The notes under the pieces were generated by a model. That model saw nothing but the letters and a program-made list of their open reading frames with translations. It had not been told where the DNA came from and searched no databases. DNA of 64,000 nt from DATFNV01 sp963827935 (lineage in GTDB: Bacteria > Planctomycetota > Planctomycetia > Gemmatales > Gemmataceae), in NCBI GenBank assembly GCA_963827935.1, contig CAWHCN010000004.1, positions 992,001 to 1,056,000 on the forward strand. Reading direction: 5' to 3'. Both the position numbers and the translations under genes were made by a program. Below, one piece after another: positions 1 through 11,700 of the stretch; positions within the stretch are counted from its first letter, which is position 1, and each line of letters opens with the position of its first letter.

Positions 1-3
1 ATC

Positions 4-570
4 GTGCGCAAGCAGGTCCCCTACACCGTCATCCGCACGGTGCAGGAAGAGTGCGTCAAGAAAGTGCCCTACACGGTCACCCACATGGTGCCGTGCCAGG
101 TGAAGAAGATGGTGCCGGTCACCATCTGCACCATGGTCGAAGAGAAGTGCATCAAGCGGGTGCCCTACACCGTGACGGTGCAGGAGCAGTACACCGTGTG
201 CAAGCGCGTGCCCTACACGGTGACCGAGATGGTGCCGACGTGCGTGAGCAGGAAGGTGTGCGTGCAGGTGCCGGAAGAGGTTTGCATCCGTAAGCCGCGC
301 CTGGTGCCGTGTGCGCCGGTTGCTTGCCCGGCCTGCACGACCGGCTGCTGCGCGAGCAAGGGCTGCGGCTGCTGCACGACCGGCTGCTGCGAGAGCAAGT
401 GCTGCACGAACTGCACCACGACCTGCTGCGAGAGCAAGGGCTGCTGCCCGAGCGATTGCTGCGAGCGTGAAGGCTTCCTGAAGCGTCTGCTGTCGCGCCG
501 CTTCCACAGCGATTGCTGCGACTCCTGCAACTCCTGTGAGACGAGCTGCGGCAGCGGCTGCTGCAAGTGA
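4..570 (+). CDS. YTV-repeat, cysteine-rich planctomycete protein (5' partial)
   Basis: The reading frame is open to the window edge, so the N-terminus is probably missing. The first ~105 residues are a run of VPYTVT/VMVPC-like units, about 10-20 residues apart, matching the YTV repeat family that is largely confined to planctomycetes. Cysteines are interspersed among the repeats. The last ~75 residues are extremely Cys-rich, with repeated CCESK, CCTTGCC and CGSGCC blocks. Such proteins are assumed to be extracellular or envelope-associated and disulfide cross-linked; that role is inference. A strong hairpin follows the stop. Confidence 0.75.
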   Translation: MRKQVPYTVIRTVQEECVKKVPYTVTHMVPCQVKKMVPVTICTMVEEKCIKRVPYTVTVQEQYTVCKRVPYTVTEMVPTCVSRKVCVQVPEEVCIRKPRLVPCAPVACPACTTGCCASKGCGCCTTGCCESKCCTNCTTTCCESKGCCPSDCCEREGFLKRLLSRRFHSDCCDSCNSCETSCGSGCCK

Positions 571-600
571 CGACCCCCCCGCGTGATCGGGGCCAGAGGG

Positions 601-629
601 ACGGGGGCGGGTCTTGGACCCGCCCCCGT
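601..629 (+). terminator. Rho-independent-like hairpin after the YTV gene
   Basis: A perfect 13-bp stem (ACGGGGGCGGGTC paired with GACCCGCCCCCGT) closes over a 3-nt loop 30 bases past the stop codon. The T-tract behind it is weak (TTGCCCTTT), so termination efficiency is uncertain. Confidence 0.6.
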
Positions 630-768
630 TGCCCTTTGTGCGTTTGGCCGCCGCGTGCCCCCAGCAGGGCGGCGGCGGTTCCTCCTCTCCTTCACTTCCC
701 GCTTGCTCCACTCCGCCTGCCGACTTACCATAGGCCCATCCCGCCCTCCCTCGCGCAGAGGCCCCGCC

Positions 769-3735
769 ATGCTCACACGCCTCGCCTTGCCGCTTCCTTT
801 CCTCCTGCTGCTCGCTGGGCTCGCCCCGAATCAGACGCTCTCCCCCGACGAGGCCGTCAAGCGCATGACAGTGGCCGACGGCTTCGAGGTCAAGCTGGTG
901 GCGGCCGAGCCGATGGTGCGGCAACCGGTTTCCATCTCCTTCGACGATCGCGGACGCATCTGGGTCGTGCAGTATCTGCAATACCCGGCCCCCGCCGGTC
1001 TGAAGGCGGTGAAGGTCGATCAATACCTGCGGACCGTCTACGACCGTGTGCCGGAGCCGCCGCCCAAGGGACCCAAGGGGGCCGACCGCATCACCATCCT
1101 CTCCGATTTCGACAAGGACGGGCGGGCCCAGAAGTCCAAAGATTTCGTCACCGGCCTGAACCTGGCCTCTGGGATGTGCATCGGACACGGCGGCGTCTAC
1201 GTTTTGCAGGTCCCCTATCTCCTTTTCTACCCGGACAAAGACGGCAACGATGTGCCGGATGGCGATCCGGAAGTGCTCCTTAAGGGATTCGGCATGGAGG
1301 ATGCTCACGCCGTGGCCAATTCGCTCCAGTGGGGGCCGGACGGCTGGCTCTACGGCGCCCAGGGGAGCACGGTGACGGCGAACATCCGCGGCATCGAATT
1401 TCAGCAGGGTATCTGGCGCTATCACCCAATCACCCGCGAATTCGAGCTGTTCGCCGAGGGGGGCGGCAACACCTGGGGGCTCGATTTTGACGCCCACGGC
1501 AACGTCATCGCCGGCACCAATTACGGCAACTCCGCCATGTTGCACCAGGTGCAGGGCGGCTACTACATCAAGGGCTTCGCCAAGCACGGCGCCCTGCACA
1601 ACCCGCACACCTATGGCTACTTCGACCACGTGCCCTACACCGGCTTCCGCGGCGGCCATGTCACCATCGGCGGCATTGTCTACCACGGCGGGGCGTATCC
1701 CAGCCGGTACGAAGGGCAGTACGTGGCCGGCAACCTGCTGACCAATGCCCTGCACTGGCACACCTTGGAGCGCAAGGGATCGAGCTTCACCAGCCGCTTT
1801 GCCGGCGAGTTCCTGGTCGCCAACGACCCGCGTTTCCGCCCCGTCGACTGCCTGACCGGACCCGATGGTGCCCTGTACGTGGCCGACTGGTACGACATCC
1901 GCGCTAACCATGTCGATCCGGTCGATAATTGGGACAAAACGACAGGACGTATCTACAAAATCGTGGCGAGCGGGGGGCGTAAGCCCCCCGAGGACGCATC
2001 GAGCTTACGCACTCCGCTCTTTAAGCGATCCAGCCACGACCTGGTCGCGCTTCTGGGCAGTGCCAACGACTGGTACTCGCGCGAGGCCCGGCGCATCCTA
2101 GCCGAGCGGCGCGACCCGGCGGTGATCCCTGGACTGAAGAAGACCATCCTGACCGAACGGGGCCAACTCGCCCTGGAATCGCTCTGGGCGCTGCACGTCA
2201 GCGGCGGCTTCGACGACGCCTTCGCCCTAAAGTTGTTCGACCATGCCAATGAAGATGTCCGCACCTGGACGGTCCGCCTCCTGTGCGACCCGAAGAAGGT
2301 GAGTCCGTCGATCGCGGCTCGGCTGGCGGAACTGGCCAGGAGCGAAACCAGCCCGACGGTGCGCAGCCAGCTCGCCTGCTCGGCCAAGCGCCTATCCGGA
2401 AAGGATGGCCTGCCGATCGTCCGCGAGCTGCTGCGGCACAACGAAGATCAGACCGATCCGCACATCCCGCTGCTGCTGTGGTGGGCCATCGAGGACAAGG
2501 CCATCAGCTATCGGGAGCTGGTCCTCAATCTGCTCGCTTCGCCGGACGACTGGAAGGTGCCGCTCATCCGGCAGGTTATCATCGAACGCCTGGGCCGGCG
2601 CTACATGGCCGAGGGCGGCGAGGCCGACCTGGCGACCTGTGCCAAGCTGCTAGCGTCGGCGCCGGGACCAGACGAGGTGAGGTTGCTCGTGCAGGGAATG
2701 GAGAAGGCACTGGACGGACGGCAATTGCCGAAGGTGCCCGCTGTGCTGGAAAAGCAGCTGAACGAGCTGTGGACAAAACAGAGCACCAATAACCTCATTG
2801 TGCGTTTCGCCCTGCGCCTGGGCAGTCCACAGGGTTACGACCGCGCCCTGGCCATCGCCGCCGATCCGAAGGCAGCGGACGGCGACCGAGTCAACCTGAT
2901 CGAGGTCCTCGGGCAAACAGGCAAGCCGGAGTGTCTGCCGGTGTTGCTGCGCGTGCTGGCCGAGGCGAAGGGCGACGGCGTGCGCGGTGCCGCCCTGTTG
3001 GCGCTGCAGCCGTTCGCCGAGGAGCGCGTCACGAGGGCGGTGCTTGACGCCTATCCCCGCCTGTCGCCGGCCCTGCGCGGCAAGGCGCAGACGCTCCTGT
3101 GCAGCCGGCCGGCGTCGGCCCTGGCGTTCCTACAGACCGTGGATGCCGGCAAGATCAATCCGAAGGACGTGCCGCTCGATCCGCTACGGCGCGTGGCCGG
3201 CTACAAGGACCCGCAGCTGACAAAGCTAATCGAAAAGCACTGGGGCAAGGTGGGTCCGCAGGCCGCCGGCGAGAAAATTGCGCGGATTAACGCGATCCGC
3301 CATTCCCTCGACCTGGGCCGGGGCAATCCGGTCAACGGCAAGCTACTGTTCACCAAGACCTGCGCCACCTGCCACACCCTGTTCAACGAGGGGAACAAGG
3401 TCGGCCCGGAGCTGACCGGCGCCGACCGCAGGAACCGCGATTTCCTGCTGCTGAGCATTGTCGATCCGAGCGCCTACATCCGGCCGGAGTTCGTGGCCTA
3501 TGTGGTCAACATGAAGGACGGCCGAGCGCTGACCGGCCTGATCGCCGAGTCGTCCCCCAGTGCCATCACCCTGCTCAACGACAAGAACGAACGCACCGTT
3601 ATCGCCCGCGAAAAGATCGAGGACATGGCCGCCTCGCCGGTGTCGCTGATGCCGGAGAAGATCCTCGATCCGCTGAGCGAGCAGGAGATCCGGGACCTGT
3701 TTGCGTATTTGCAGGGGGATGGGGTGGGGAAATGA
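769..3735 (+). CDS. PVC-type membrane-bound dehydrogenase / haem-binding domain protein
   Basis: This is an intact 988-residue protein. I chose the ATG at 769 because it begins a clear signal peptide (MLTRLALPLPFLLLLAGLA); the frame stays open upstream but is not signal-like. The N-terminal half is a beta-propeller of the putative membrane-bound dehydrogenase family (TIGR02604). The middle is HEAT-like helical repeats. The C-terminus carries one cytochrome-c haem site, CATCH at residues 865-869, within the planctomycete haem-binding domain (TIGR02603). The expected location is periplasmic or extracytoplasmic, with a role in electron transfer or sugar oxidation; the substrate is unknown. Confidence 0.88.
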   Translation: MLTRLALPLPFLLLLAGLAPNQTLSPDEAVKRMTVADGFEVKLVAAEPMVRQPVSISFDDRGRIWVVQYLQYPAPAGLKAVKVDQYLRTVYDRVPEPPPKGPKGADRITILSDFDKDGRAQKSKDFVTGLNLASGMCIGHGGVYVLQVPYLLFYPDKDGNDVPDGDPEVLLKGFGMEDAHAVANSLQWGPDGWLYGAQGSTVTANIRGIEFQQGIWRYHPITREFELFAEGGGNTWGLDFDAHGNVIAGTNYGNSAMLHQVQGGYYIKGFAKHGALHNPHTYGYFDHVPYTGFRGGHVTIGGIVYHGGAYPSRYEGQYVAGNLLTNALHWHTLERKGSSFTSRFAGEFLVANDPRFRPVDCLTGPDGALYVADWYDIRANHVDPVDNWDKTTGRIYKIVASGGRKPPEDASSLRTPLFKRSSHDLVALLGSANDWYSREARRILAERRDPAVIPGLKKTILTERGQLALESLWALHVSGGFDDAFALKLFDHANEDVRTWTVRLLCDPKKVSPSIAARLAELARSETSPTVRSQLACSAKRLSGKDGLPIVRELLRHNEDQTDPHIPLLLWWAIEDKAISYRELVLNLLASPDDWKVPLIRQVIIERLGRRYMAEGGEADLATCAKLLASAPGPDEVRLLVQGMEKALDGRQLPKVPAVLEKQLNELWTKQSTNNLIVRFALRLGSPQGYDRALAIAADPKAADGDRVNLIEVLGQTGKPECLPVLLRVLAEAKGDGVRGAALLALQPFAEERVTRAVLDAYPRLSPALRGKAQTLLCSRPASALAFLQTVDAGKINPKDVPLDPLRRVAGYKDPQLTKLIEKHWGKVGPQAAGEKIARINAIRHSLDLGRGNPVNGKLLFTKTCATCHTLFNEGNKVGPELTGADRRNRDFLLLSIVDPSAYIRPEFVAYVVNMKDGRALTGLIAESSPSAITLLNDKNERTVIAREKIEDMAASPVSLMPEKILDPLSEQEIRDLFAYLQGDGVGK

Positions 3736-4019
3736 GGGGAGCGGCCAAACACGATCCGCCAGCATCGATGGCACTCGCTAAGGCGTCGTGCAGCACTTGT
3801 CGTCCCGTATCCACCGAGGTTGCGAGGGGGGGGGTGTGGCGAGTTTGCCCAGCAATTTGCCCAGAAACGCCCTCCCCTCCGAGGGTAGGCTATCTCCTGC
3901 CGCTCGCCTAATAATCTAAGATGCGCCCTGTGCGCCCCTGCGAGAACTCCGCTGGTCGCAAGGCAGCTTCCGCGGTAACCTGCGGGAAGAAGTGCCCGCA
4001 CCTTGCGGAGGAGCCGTCA

Positions 4020-4874
4020 ATGAAATCACCGTTCCCCGGCATGGATCCCTATATCGAAGCCCGCCGACTTTGGGGGGACTTTCACGACAAACTCATCGGA
4101 GAGATCGAAAGGGCCGTAAGCGAGGCGCTCCCGCGCAGTTATGTCGCACGCCTGAGGGCACGGTCCTACATCGTCCTCACCGAATCCGAGCAAAAGGACG
4201 AACGCCATTTCGAGCCGGACGTCAAGGTCACAACCCCGCGGAGCGGCAAACGGAAGCCGGCGCGAGGCGACGGAAACGCTGTGACCGCCTTGGAGGAAGC
4301 CGATGCCGTTTCCTTGAGGGCGTTTATCGAGGAGGATTTCAAGGAAAGTTTCATCGACATCTATGAACTCGATGAAGCGGACCATCGCTTGGTGACCAGC
4401 ATTGAGGTACTCTCGCCGTCGAACAAGGTGCGTGGGTCGAAGGGATGGCGGAAATACCTGCGTAAGCGTCAGGCCCTCCTTCTCGGCAAGGCGAACCTCG
4501 TCGAAATCGACCTGCTTCGGGGCGGGACGCGCATGCCGATGCTCGATCCGTGGCCCGCCAGCCCCTATTACCACCTTGTCGGCCGGCAAGAGAAGGCGCC
4601 CTACTGCCGCGTTTGGCCTGCCTCGTTCGACCGGCCGCTGCCGATCATCCCCATTCCGCTAAGCAAGCCCGATCCCGACATCCCGCTGGCGCTCCAGCCG
4701 ATGGTCGACGCGATCTACCAGCGCAGCCGCTATAAGGAAAGCATCGATTACACCAAACCGCTGGTGCCCCCGCTGACCCCCGAACAGGCCGCCTGGCTCC
4801 AGCAACGATTGCCACTCGAAGCCACCGCGACACGGCCCCCCAAGCGGCGGTCTCGACGCATCCGTGATCGCTGA
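4020..4874 (+). CDS. DUF4058 family protein
   Basis: This 284-residue protein opens with MKSPFPGMDPYIE, the hallmark start of the DUF4058 family, which is common in planctomycetes and cyanobacteria. A GGAGGAG ribosome site lies a few bases upstream of the ATG at 4020, which decides the start over an upstream in-frame ATG. The conserved EVLSPSNK segment and the DLLRGG motif are present near the middle. Function is unknown; the fold is often likened to PD-(D/E)xK nucleases, but I do not see a convincing catalytic set. The 284 bases upstream hold no gene. Confidence 0.85.
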   Translation: MKSPFPGMDPYIEARRLWGDFHDKLIGEIERAVSEALPRSYVARLRARSYIVLTESEQKDERHFEPDVKVTTPRSGKRKPARGDGNAVTALEEADAVSLRAFIEEDFKESFIDIYELDEADHRLVTSIEVLSPSNKVRGSKGWRKYLRKRQALLLGKANLVEIDLLRGGTRMPMLDPWPASPYYHLVGRQEKAPYCRVWPASFDRPLPIIPIPLSKPDPDIPLALQPMVDAIYQRSRYKESIDYTKPLVPPLTPEQAAWLQQRLPLEATATRPPKRRSRRIRDR

Positions 4875-4945
4875 ACTGGCGCTAGTGCCGCCGCGCCGCG
4901 GATGAGAGATCCTGTTACGCGCGCCGCTTATTCCGCGGAGCCCCC

Positions 4946-6353
4946 ATGCCCACCATCCTCATCGTCGGCGGCGGCCTGTCGGGACTCGCCCTCGCCTACC
5001 GCCTCCAGCACGCTGCACCGCAACTCGCGATCACCCTCCTCGAAAAAGACACCCGCCCCGGCGGCAAAATCCACACCGAAATGCACGACGGCTTCCGCTT
5101 CGAGCATGGCCCCAATGGCTTCCTCGATACCAAGCCGACGACACTCGCCCTCTGCAATGCTCTGGGGCTTGGCGATCGTCTCATCGCCGCCAGCGATGCT
5201 GCCGCGAAGAACCGCTATCTATTCCTGCGTGGCCGCTTGCATCGTCTGCCCAGCAGTTTCTGGTCGTTTGTCCGCTCGCCGGTCCTGAGCTGGCGCGGCA
5301 AGTGGGGGCTACTGACGGAGCGATTTCGCGTGGCCCGGCGCGATGGTGCAGATGAGTCGATCGACGCCTTTGCGCGGCGGCGGGCCGGCGATGAGGTGGC
5401 CGACGTGCTGGCCGATGCCTTTGTCACCGGCATCCACGCCGGCGACCCGAAGCGGCTCAGCCTGCGCGCGACCTTTCCGCGCCTGGCGGAGCTGGAAAAG
5501 CAGCACGGCAGCGTCATGAGAGGTTTCGCCGCCGCCGCGAAACAGCGCCGGGCCGCGGCAAATGCCCGCGGCGAAGCCTACCAGCGCCCCGGTACCATGT
5601 GGTCCTTCCGCGAAGGGCTGCAAGCACTTGTCGATGGGCTTCGCACAGGCCTCAGACAACCGCCCATCGTCGGGACCGGTGTCCGACGCCTGGAACGGCG
5701 CGAAGGCCCGCCCGGCTGGATCATCCACGGCGACGGTCAGGACTGCTGGGAAGCTGATGCCGTCGTCCTGGCTTGCCCTGCCTACGAGCAAGCGGCGCTG
5801 CTGGCCGACCTCGATGTGGAACTGGCCGAACAAATCAACGCCATCGCCTACAATCGCATTGCCGTGGTCGGCGCTCGGATATCGGCAGGCTGACGTACCC
5901 GTTCCACTCGATGGCTTTGGCTTCCTGGTGCCGCAGCGCGATGGCCGCGATTTGCTGGGCGTGCAGTGGTGCTCGTCGATCTTCCCCGAACGGGCCCCGC
6001 CGGGCACGGTACTGTTGCGGGCCATGTGTGGCGGAGGGAGCCGGCCGGAGATGGTCGGCTGGGACGATGCCCGTCTGCTGGCGGCCGTGCGGGCAGAGCT
6101 GCGCGTGGCAATGAGCGTGACGGCAGGACCGGTCTTCCAGCGCATCATCCGCTGGGAGAAAGCGATCCCTCAGTATCACCTGGGACACCTGGAGCGGGTG
6201 GCTTGGATCGAGGAGCGGGCCCGGCTGCATCCCGGGCTATTCCTGACCGGCAACGCCTATCGCGGCGTGGCGATGAACGATTGTACGGAACAGGCCGGCG
6301 TGCTGGCGGCCCGCATCGCGGCCAGCGCCCATTGCGACCCCCGCCCGGTGTGA
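4946..6353 (+). CDS. hemG: Protoporphyrinogen oxidase (haem biosynthesis), one frameshift
   Basis: This FAD-dependent oxidase converts protoporphyrinogen IX to protoporphyrin IX. The N-terminus has the dinucleotide-binding motif GGGLSGLALAYRL (residues 8-20), followed by the family features GGKIHTE and FEHGPNGFLDT. The frame breaks near 5871, where an extra G turns the expected AVVALGYRQ into AVVGARIS and a stop. The C-terminal half continues in the next frame to 6353, including the FAD-contacting LTGNAYRGVAMNDC segment. Joined length is about 468 residues, normal for the oxygen-dependent HemY-type enzyme usually named hemG or hemY. The break looks like a one-base sequence error. Confidence 0.87.
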
Positions 6354-6398
6354 TAGCATGACCACGAGACGTTTCCCTGGGCCGTTGGGGTGATCGCT

Positions 6399-7686
6399 AT
6401 GCACGACGTCCTCGAGCCTGATCCTGGGCGGCGGCCGCGGCACGCGGCTCTACCCGCTGACCAAGCTGCGCAGCAAGCCGGCCGTCCCCATCGCCGGCAA
6501 GTACCGGCTGATCGACATCCCGATCAGCAATTGCATCAACAGCGGCTGCAACCGCATCTACGTGCTGACGCAGTTCCTCAGCGTCAGCCTGCATCGGCAC
6601 ATTGCCAACACCTACAAATTCGATCCGTTCAGTCACGGCTTCGTCGAGGTGCTGGCGGCGCAGCAGACGAACGAGACGGCCGACTGGTTCCAGGGCACCG
6701 CCGACGCCGTCCGCCAGCACATCCGCTACGTCCGCGAGGACGGTTCGCGCGAGGTGATGATCCTGACCGGCGACCAGCTCTATCGCATGGATTTCCGCAA
6801 GCTGGTGCAGACGCACCGCGACAGCGGGGCCGACGTGACGATTGCCGTGCTGCCGGTGCGCGCAGCCAGGTGGCCGGTTTCGGCATCGTCCAGCTCAACG
6901 ATGCCGGCCACGTCGTCGGCTTTGTCGAGAAGCCTCAGACCGAGGCCCAGCTGGGCCCGCTGGCCACCCCCGCGGACTGGCTGGCACAGGCGCGCGATCA
7001 TCGCGCATGGCCGGCCGTACCTGGCCAGCATGGGCATCTATGTCTTCAATCGCCAGGTGCTGATCGATCTGCTCAATGCTCCGCCCCTGGCCACCGATTT
7101 CGGCAAGGAAATCTTCCCGCGCAGCATCAAGACCCACCACGTGCAGGCCCATCTCTTCGACGGCTACTGGGAGGACCTGGGCACGGTGAAGGCCTATCAC
7201 GAGGCCAACCTGGCCCTGGCGAGCAACAATCCGCCGTTCGATTTCCACAGCCCGGACGGCGTCATCTATACCCGCATGCGCTACCTGCCGGCGTCGCGCC
7301 TCAGCGGGGCGACGGTCGAGCAGTGCCTCATCAGCGATGGCTGCGTGATCAACGCCGGCACGCGGATCGAGCACTCGGTGATCGGCGTTCGCAGCCGCAT
7401 CGGCCGCAATGCCGTCGTCCGCGACACGATCATCATCGGTGCCGACGAGTTCGAGACCGATGCCGAGCGGGCCAGGAACCGCGAACGCGGCGTGCCCGAC
7501 CTGGTCCTGGGCGATCACTGCGTCGTCGAGCGGGCCATCATCGACAAGGACGCCCGCATCGGCAACAACGTGCGCATCGTCAACCGCCAGGGGAAAAGCG
7601 AAGAAGAAGGCGACAACTACGTCATCCGCGAGGGCGTCGTCGTCATTCCACGCGGCAGCGTCGTGCGGGATGGGACGGTGATTTGA
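6399..7686 (+). CDS. glgC: Glucose-1-phosphate adenylyltransferase, three frameshifts
   Basis: The enzyme makes ADP-glucose for glycogen synthesis. The nucleotidyltransferase signature LILGGGRGTRLYPLT is encoded from 6415, one frame away from the ATG at 6399, so a frameshift lies near 6412. The frame changes again near 6862 (the GFGIVQLNDAGHVVGFVEKP segment) and back near 7005. The rest runs to 7686 with GIYVFNRQVL, the WEDLGTVKAYHEANLAL segment and C-terminal left-handed beta-helix repeats with GVPDLVLGDHC. Joined length is about 430 residues, as expected. Three one-base slips in one gene argue for poor sequence quality rather than decay. Confidence 0.85.
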
Positions 7687-7717
7687 CGGCGCACGCTGAG
7701 CAGGCGGTCCTGGAACC

Positions 7718-8648
7718 ATGTACGACCTGATTGGTGACATCCACGGCCATGCTGAGGAACTGCTCCAGCTGCTGGAGGTCCTCGGGTATCGAAAATCGCA
7801 CGGCGTGTACCGGCACCAGGGACGCCAGGTGATCTTCCTCGGTGACTTTATCGACCGTGGACCGCAGATTCCCCAGGTCCTGCAGGTCGTGCGCTCGATG
7901 CTCGAAGCAGGCCAGGCTCTGGGCGATCATCGGCAACCACGAATTCAATGCCCTGGCCTACCACACCGCGGATCCGGATTCGCCCGGCGAATACCTGCGC
8001 AGTCACACCCCAGAACACGCGCGGCAACTGCGCAAGACCGTCGCGCAACTGGCGCCTCAAGAGCTGCAAGACTCGCTGGAATGGTTTCGGACCCTGCCAC
8101 TCTGCCTGGACCTGGACGGGCTACGCGTTGTCCATGCCTGCTGGGATGACCGGGCCGTGAACCAAACTACGCAGGGTCTGGCAGAGCACGGCGGGATAAC
8201 AGATGCGTTCCTGCACTCTGCCGGCAAGAAGAGCCAGCCCCTGTTCACCCCGGTGGATGTGATCCTGAAAGGCAAGGAAGCGCCCCTCCCCGGCGGGATG
8301 TCGTTCTTTGACCGGGAGGGCCATGAACGCCGGGAGATTCGTACCCGATGGTACCTCTCCCCGGAGGGCCAGACCTACCGGACGTATGCACTGCAGACGG
8401 ATGACATTCCTTGCGATCTTCCGCTGGAGAAGGCCGTCTGTGACAGAGGGGCATCTTATCCGGCGACGGCCAAGCCGGTGTTTTTCGGTCATTACTGGCT
8501 AATGGCCCCGCGTCCCGCGCTCCTGGCTGACAACGTGGCCTGCCTGGACTACAGCGTGACTCATGGCGGCTTTCTCTGCGCCTATCGCTGGAACGGGGAG
8601 CAGCGGCTGACGAACGAGCATTTTGTGTGGGTGCCCGCCAGGGCCTAG
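7718..8648 (+). CDS. Calcineurin-like metallophosphoesterase, one frameshift
   Basis: The protein starts MYDLIGDIHGHAEELLQLL and carries the metallophosphatase motifs GDIHG, GDFIDRG and GNHE in order. GNHE is in a different frame from the first two. The break is near 7921, where one surplus G in a GGG run separates EAGQAL from AIIGNHE. Later motifs HACWDD and FFGHYW fit the PP2A-like/PrpE-like branch. Joined length is about 309 residues. It begins 31 bases after glgC and converges on the kinase gene at 8737. The substrate is unknown; protein phosphatase or nucleotide-hydrolase activity is inference. Confidence 0.83.
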
Positions 8649-8736
8649 TGACTCCTGCGCGGCCAAGGCGACAGATCGGAGCCCGAAACGTGAGCGAGGG
8701 CGCTCGGCCCAACTCCTCGCTGACGCTGGCAGCCCT

Positions 8737-11700
8737 TCAGCGGCCGCGTGGCGCCCGCCAGAAGCGCACCGCCTGCGCCGGGGCCCAGCCGGCGGTCGCC
8801 GTGGCCAGTGTCTCGCCGTCGGGGGAGAAGGCCACGCCGTGGACTGGCCCGTCGTGGTTCGGGAGGGTGGCCACTTCCTCCCCGGTGTCCAGGTCCCAGA
8901 GGTTTACGCTTCCGTAAATGCTACCACTGGCGAGCCGGCGTCCGTCGGGCGAGAAGGCCAGGCTGGTGACAGTCTGGGTGTGCCCTTCCAGCACCCGTTT
9001 CTCCGTCCCGGCCGCGACGTCCCAGAGCCGCACCGTCTGGTCATAGCCGGCCGAGGCCAAGATGCGGCTGTCGGGACTGAAGGCGAGGGCCTCGACGCCG
9101 GTGAAACCCTGAAGGGTCGCCCGTTCCTGCCCGGTGGCCGGATCCCAGAGTTTTACCTGGCAGGGGACGTTGGACCACTGAGACGAGGAGGCCGCAGCGA
9201 ATGTCTTGCCGTCCGGCGCGAAGGCGATGGCGCGGACCATCCGCCCTGACTCGCCCAGCGTGAACGCAGCGCGTTCTTTTTGCGTGGCCACATCCCAAAG
9301 TCTGATGTCGCCGTCACCGCCTCCCGAGACGAGCGTTTTGCCGTCCGGAGCGAAGGCCAGCGCGTACACGGCGTGGCGGTGCCCCTTGAGGACGGCAAGC
9401 AGCTCGCGCGTCGCCGCATCCCAGAGGCGCACCACCCCCGGCTCCGACTGGGGATAATCGCCCTCCCCGGTGGCCAGAATGGTGCCGTCCGGCGAGAAGG
9501 CGGCCGCCCACGCCCACGGGGCGGCCACGGGCAGTGCGGCCTGCTCGCGGCCCGTGACCGCATCGAGCAGGAGAACCTGCCCGTAGGTGGCCAGTGCCAG
9601 CGACTTGCCGTTGGGGCTATAGGCCGCCGCACGAGCCATGTGCGTGCCCAGCTCCAGCAACCATTGCCCCGCGGTCCCGTTCCAAAGGGTGACCCGTCCA
9701 TCCGCATCGCCCCAGGCCAGGGTGCGGCCGTCCGGGGCCGCGGCCCCGCAGTTGATGGATACTCGCTTCTGCGGCCAGGTTTGCCGCAGTTGCCGCGTGG
9801 CCAGGTCCCAGACCCGGACAGCGTTGTCAGTGCCGCCGCTGACCAGGAACTGGCCGTCGCCGGTGAAGGCCACAAAGTTGACGATGCCGGCGTGGCTGCG
9901 GAACGTGGCCAGCTCCTTACGCGAGTCCACGTCCCAAAGGCGGCACCGTCCCGTCCGTGCCGGCCGAGGCCAGCGCCTTGCCGTCCGGGGAAAAGACCAC
10001 GCAAGGGACGTGGTTGATGTGCCCGGGCAAGTCCGCCAGATGTCGCCCCGTCGCCCCGTCGAACAGGCGCAGGGTCCCATCATTTCCGGCCACGGCCAGC
10101 GTGCCGTCGCGCCGGAACGCCAGCGCGCCGACCACGGGACCCCCGTCCAGAGGGATAAGGCGTTCCCGGCCCGTGCGCAGGTCGTGCAGCTTCACGGCGC
10201 CGAAGGCCCCCCAGGCCAGCGCCTTGCCGTCCGGGCTGAAGGCCAGGCGATAGGGCTGGACCTGCTGGCCCGCGAACACCGCCTGCTCCCGGGCGGCGGC
10301 CACGTCCCAGATGCGCACCGCCTGGTCGAGGCCCGCCGAGGCCAGCGCCTTGCCGTCCGGGGAAAAGGCCAGGGCGCCGACCTTGTCGCCATGCCCGTGC
10401 AGCGTGGCCCGGAGCCGGCCGGTCGCCAGGTTCCACAGTTTGATCGTGTGATCCCAACTGCCCGTAGCCAGCGTCTGGCTGTCGGGGCTGAAGGCCAGGG
10501 GCGCTCACCGGGCCGCCGTGGATTTCCGGGGCGACCGAGGGGGGAGTGTCCCAGAGCCTGACGGTCCCGTCCGCGCTGGCCGAAGCCAAGGTACGGCCGT
10601 CGGGGCTTGAAGCCAGCCGTCGGATTGTGTCGGTGTGGCCACGGAGGGTGTCCAACAGCCGCCCACTGGCCGCGTCCAGCACCTTGATCTCGGCGGATCG
10701 GTCCGCCCCCGAAGACGCCGCGAACAGGGTCTTGCCGTCCGAGGAATACGCCAGGTGCCGGACATCCTTTGGGCCGAGCCCGAAAGGGCGCGCTTTCCCG
10801 GTCGCCAGGTCCCAGAAGCGCAGTTCGCCGTGCTGGGCCCCTGACGCCAGCTCCAGGCCGCTGGGGGCGAAGGCCAGCGCCGTAACCATGTTCGTATGTC
10901 CGCGCAGGGCGGGCTTCTCATCACCGATGGTTGTATCCCAGAGCCGCACTATCCCGTCGGAGTAGCCGCCGGCCAGCGTCTTGCCGTCGGGGCTGAGCGC
11001 CAGCGCGAGGAGCGAGTCCCGGTAACCGGAGGGCAGGACGACGACGTCCTTACCCATGCGAATGTCAAGCAGACGTGCGTGGCTTTCCGAGGCCTGGACC
11101 GCCAGTACCCTGCCGTTGGGGCTGAACGCCAGGCCGCCGACCGACCCGAACGTCTCCGTCAGGAACGGCAGTTCTTTCTGCTGGGCCACATCCCAGAGCT
11201 TCACCTGCCCCGGGCCGGTGACGGGCAGACCGCCGTTTTCCCAGCCTCCGCCCGACGAGGCCAACGTCTTGCCGTCAGGCGAGAAGGCGAGGGAGGAGAT
11301 CCTTCCGCGGTGGCCGCGCAGGATGCCTACTTCCCGACCGGTGGCGGCATCCCAAAGACGGATGGTATCGTCGTCGCCCCCCGTGGCCAGCAGGCTCCCG
11401 TCGAGACTGTACGCCAAGCCCTTCACCGGCCCCTCGTGGCCGCGCAGCGTGAGGCGCTCGAGCATGACTCGCCTGCTCCAGGCAATACCACTCGAACTGC
11501 CGGAACGTCTTCCTGTTCCGGCGGGGGTCGGTGGCTTTCCAGGAGTTGCTGGACACGACCGATCCGCCCTTCGTCCCAGGCCTGCCAGGCCAGCTTCATG
11601 TCGCTGACATAGGACTTCTTGCGAAAGCGCAGGGTTTCTGCCTCGGCCTTGGCAAGATTGGTGCTGGCGTCGTGGAAGTTGGTGGCGGCCTCCAACCACT

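Noticed and set aside
583..769. Longer N-terminus for the haem-binding protein
   Set aside because: The extension overlaps the terminator hairpin and lacks a signal peptide; the ATG at 769 starts a clear one.
6390..7730. 446-codon frame over glgC starting MIAMHDVLEPDP
   Set aside because: Only its first codons and a short middle section belong to GlgC. Most of it is an out-of-frame reading of the conserved enzyme.
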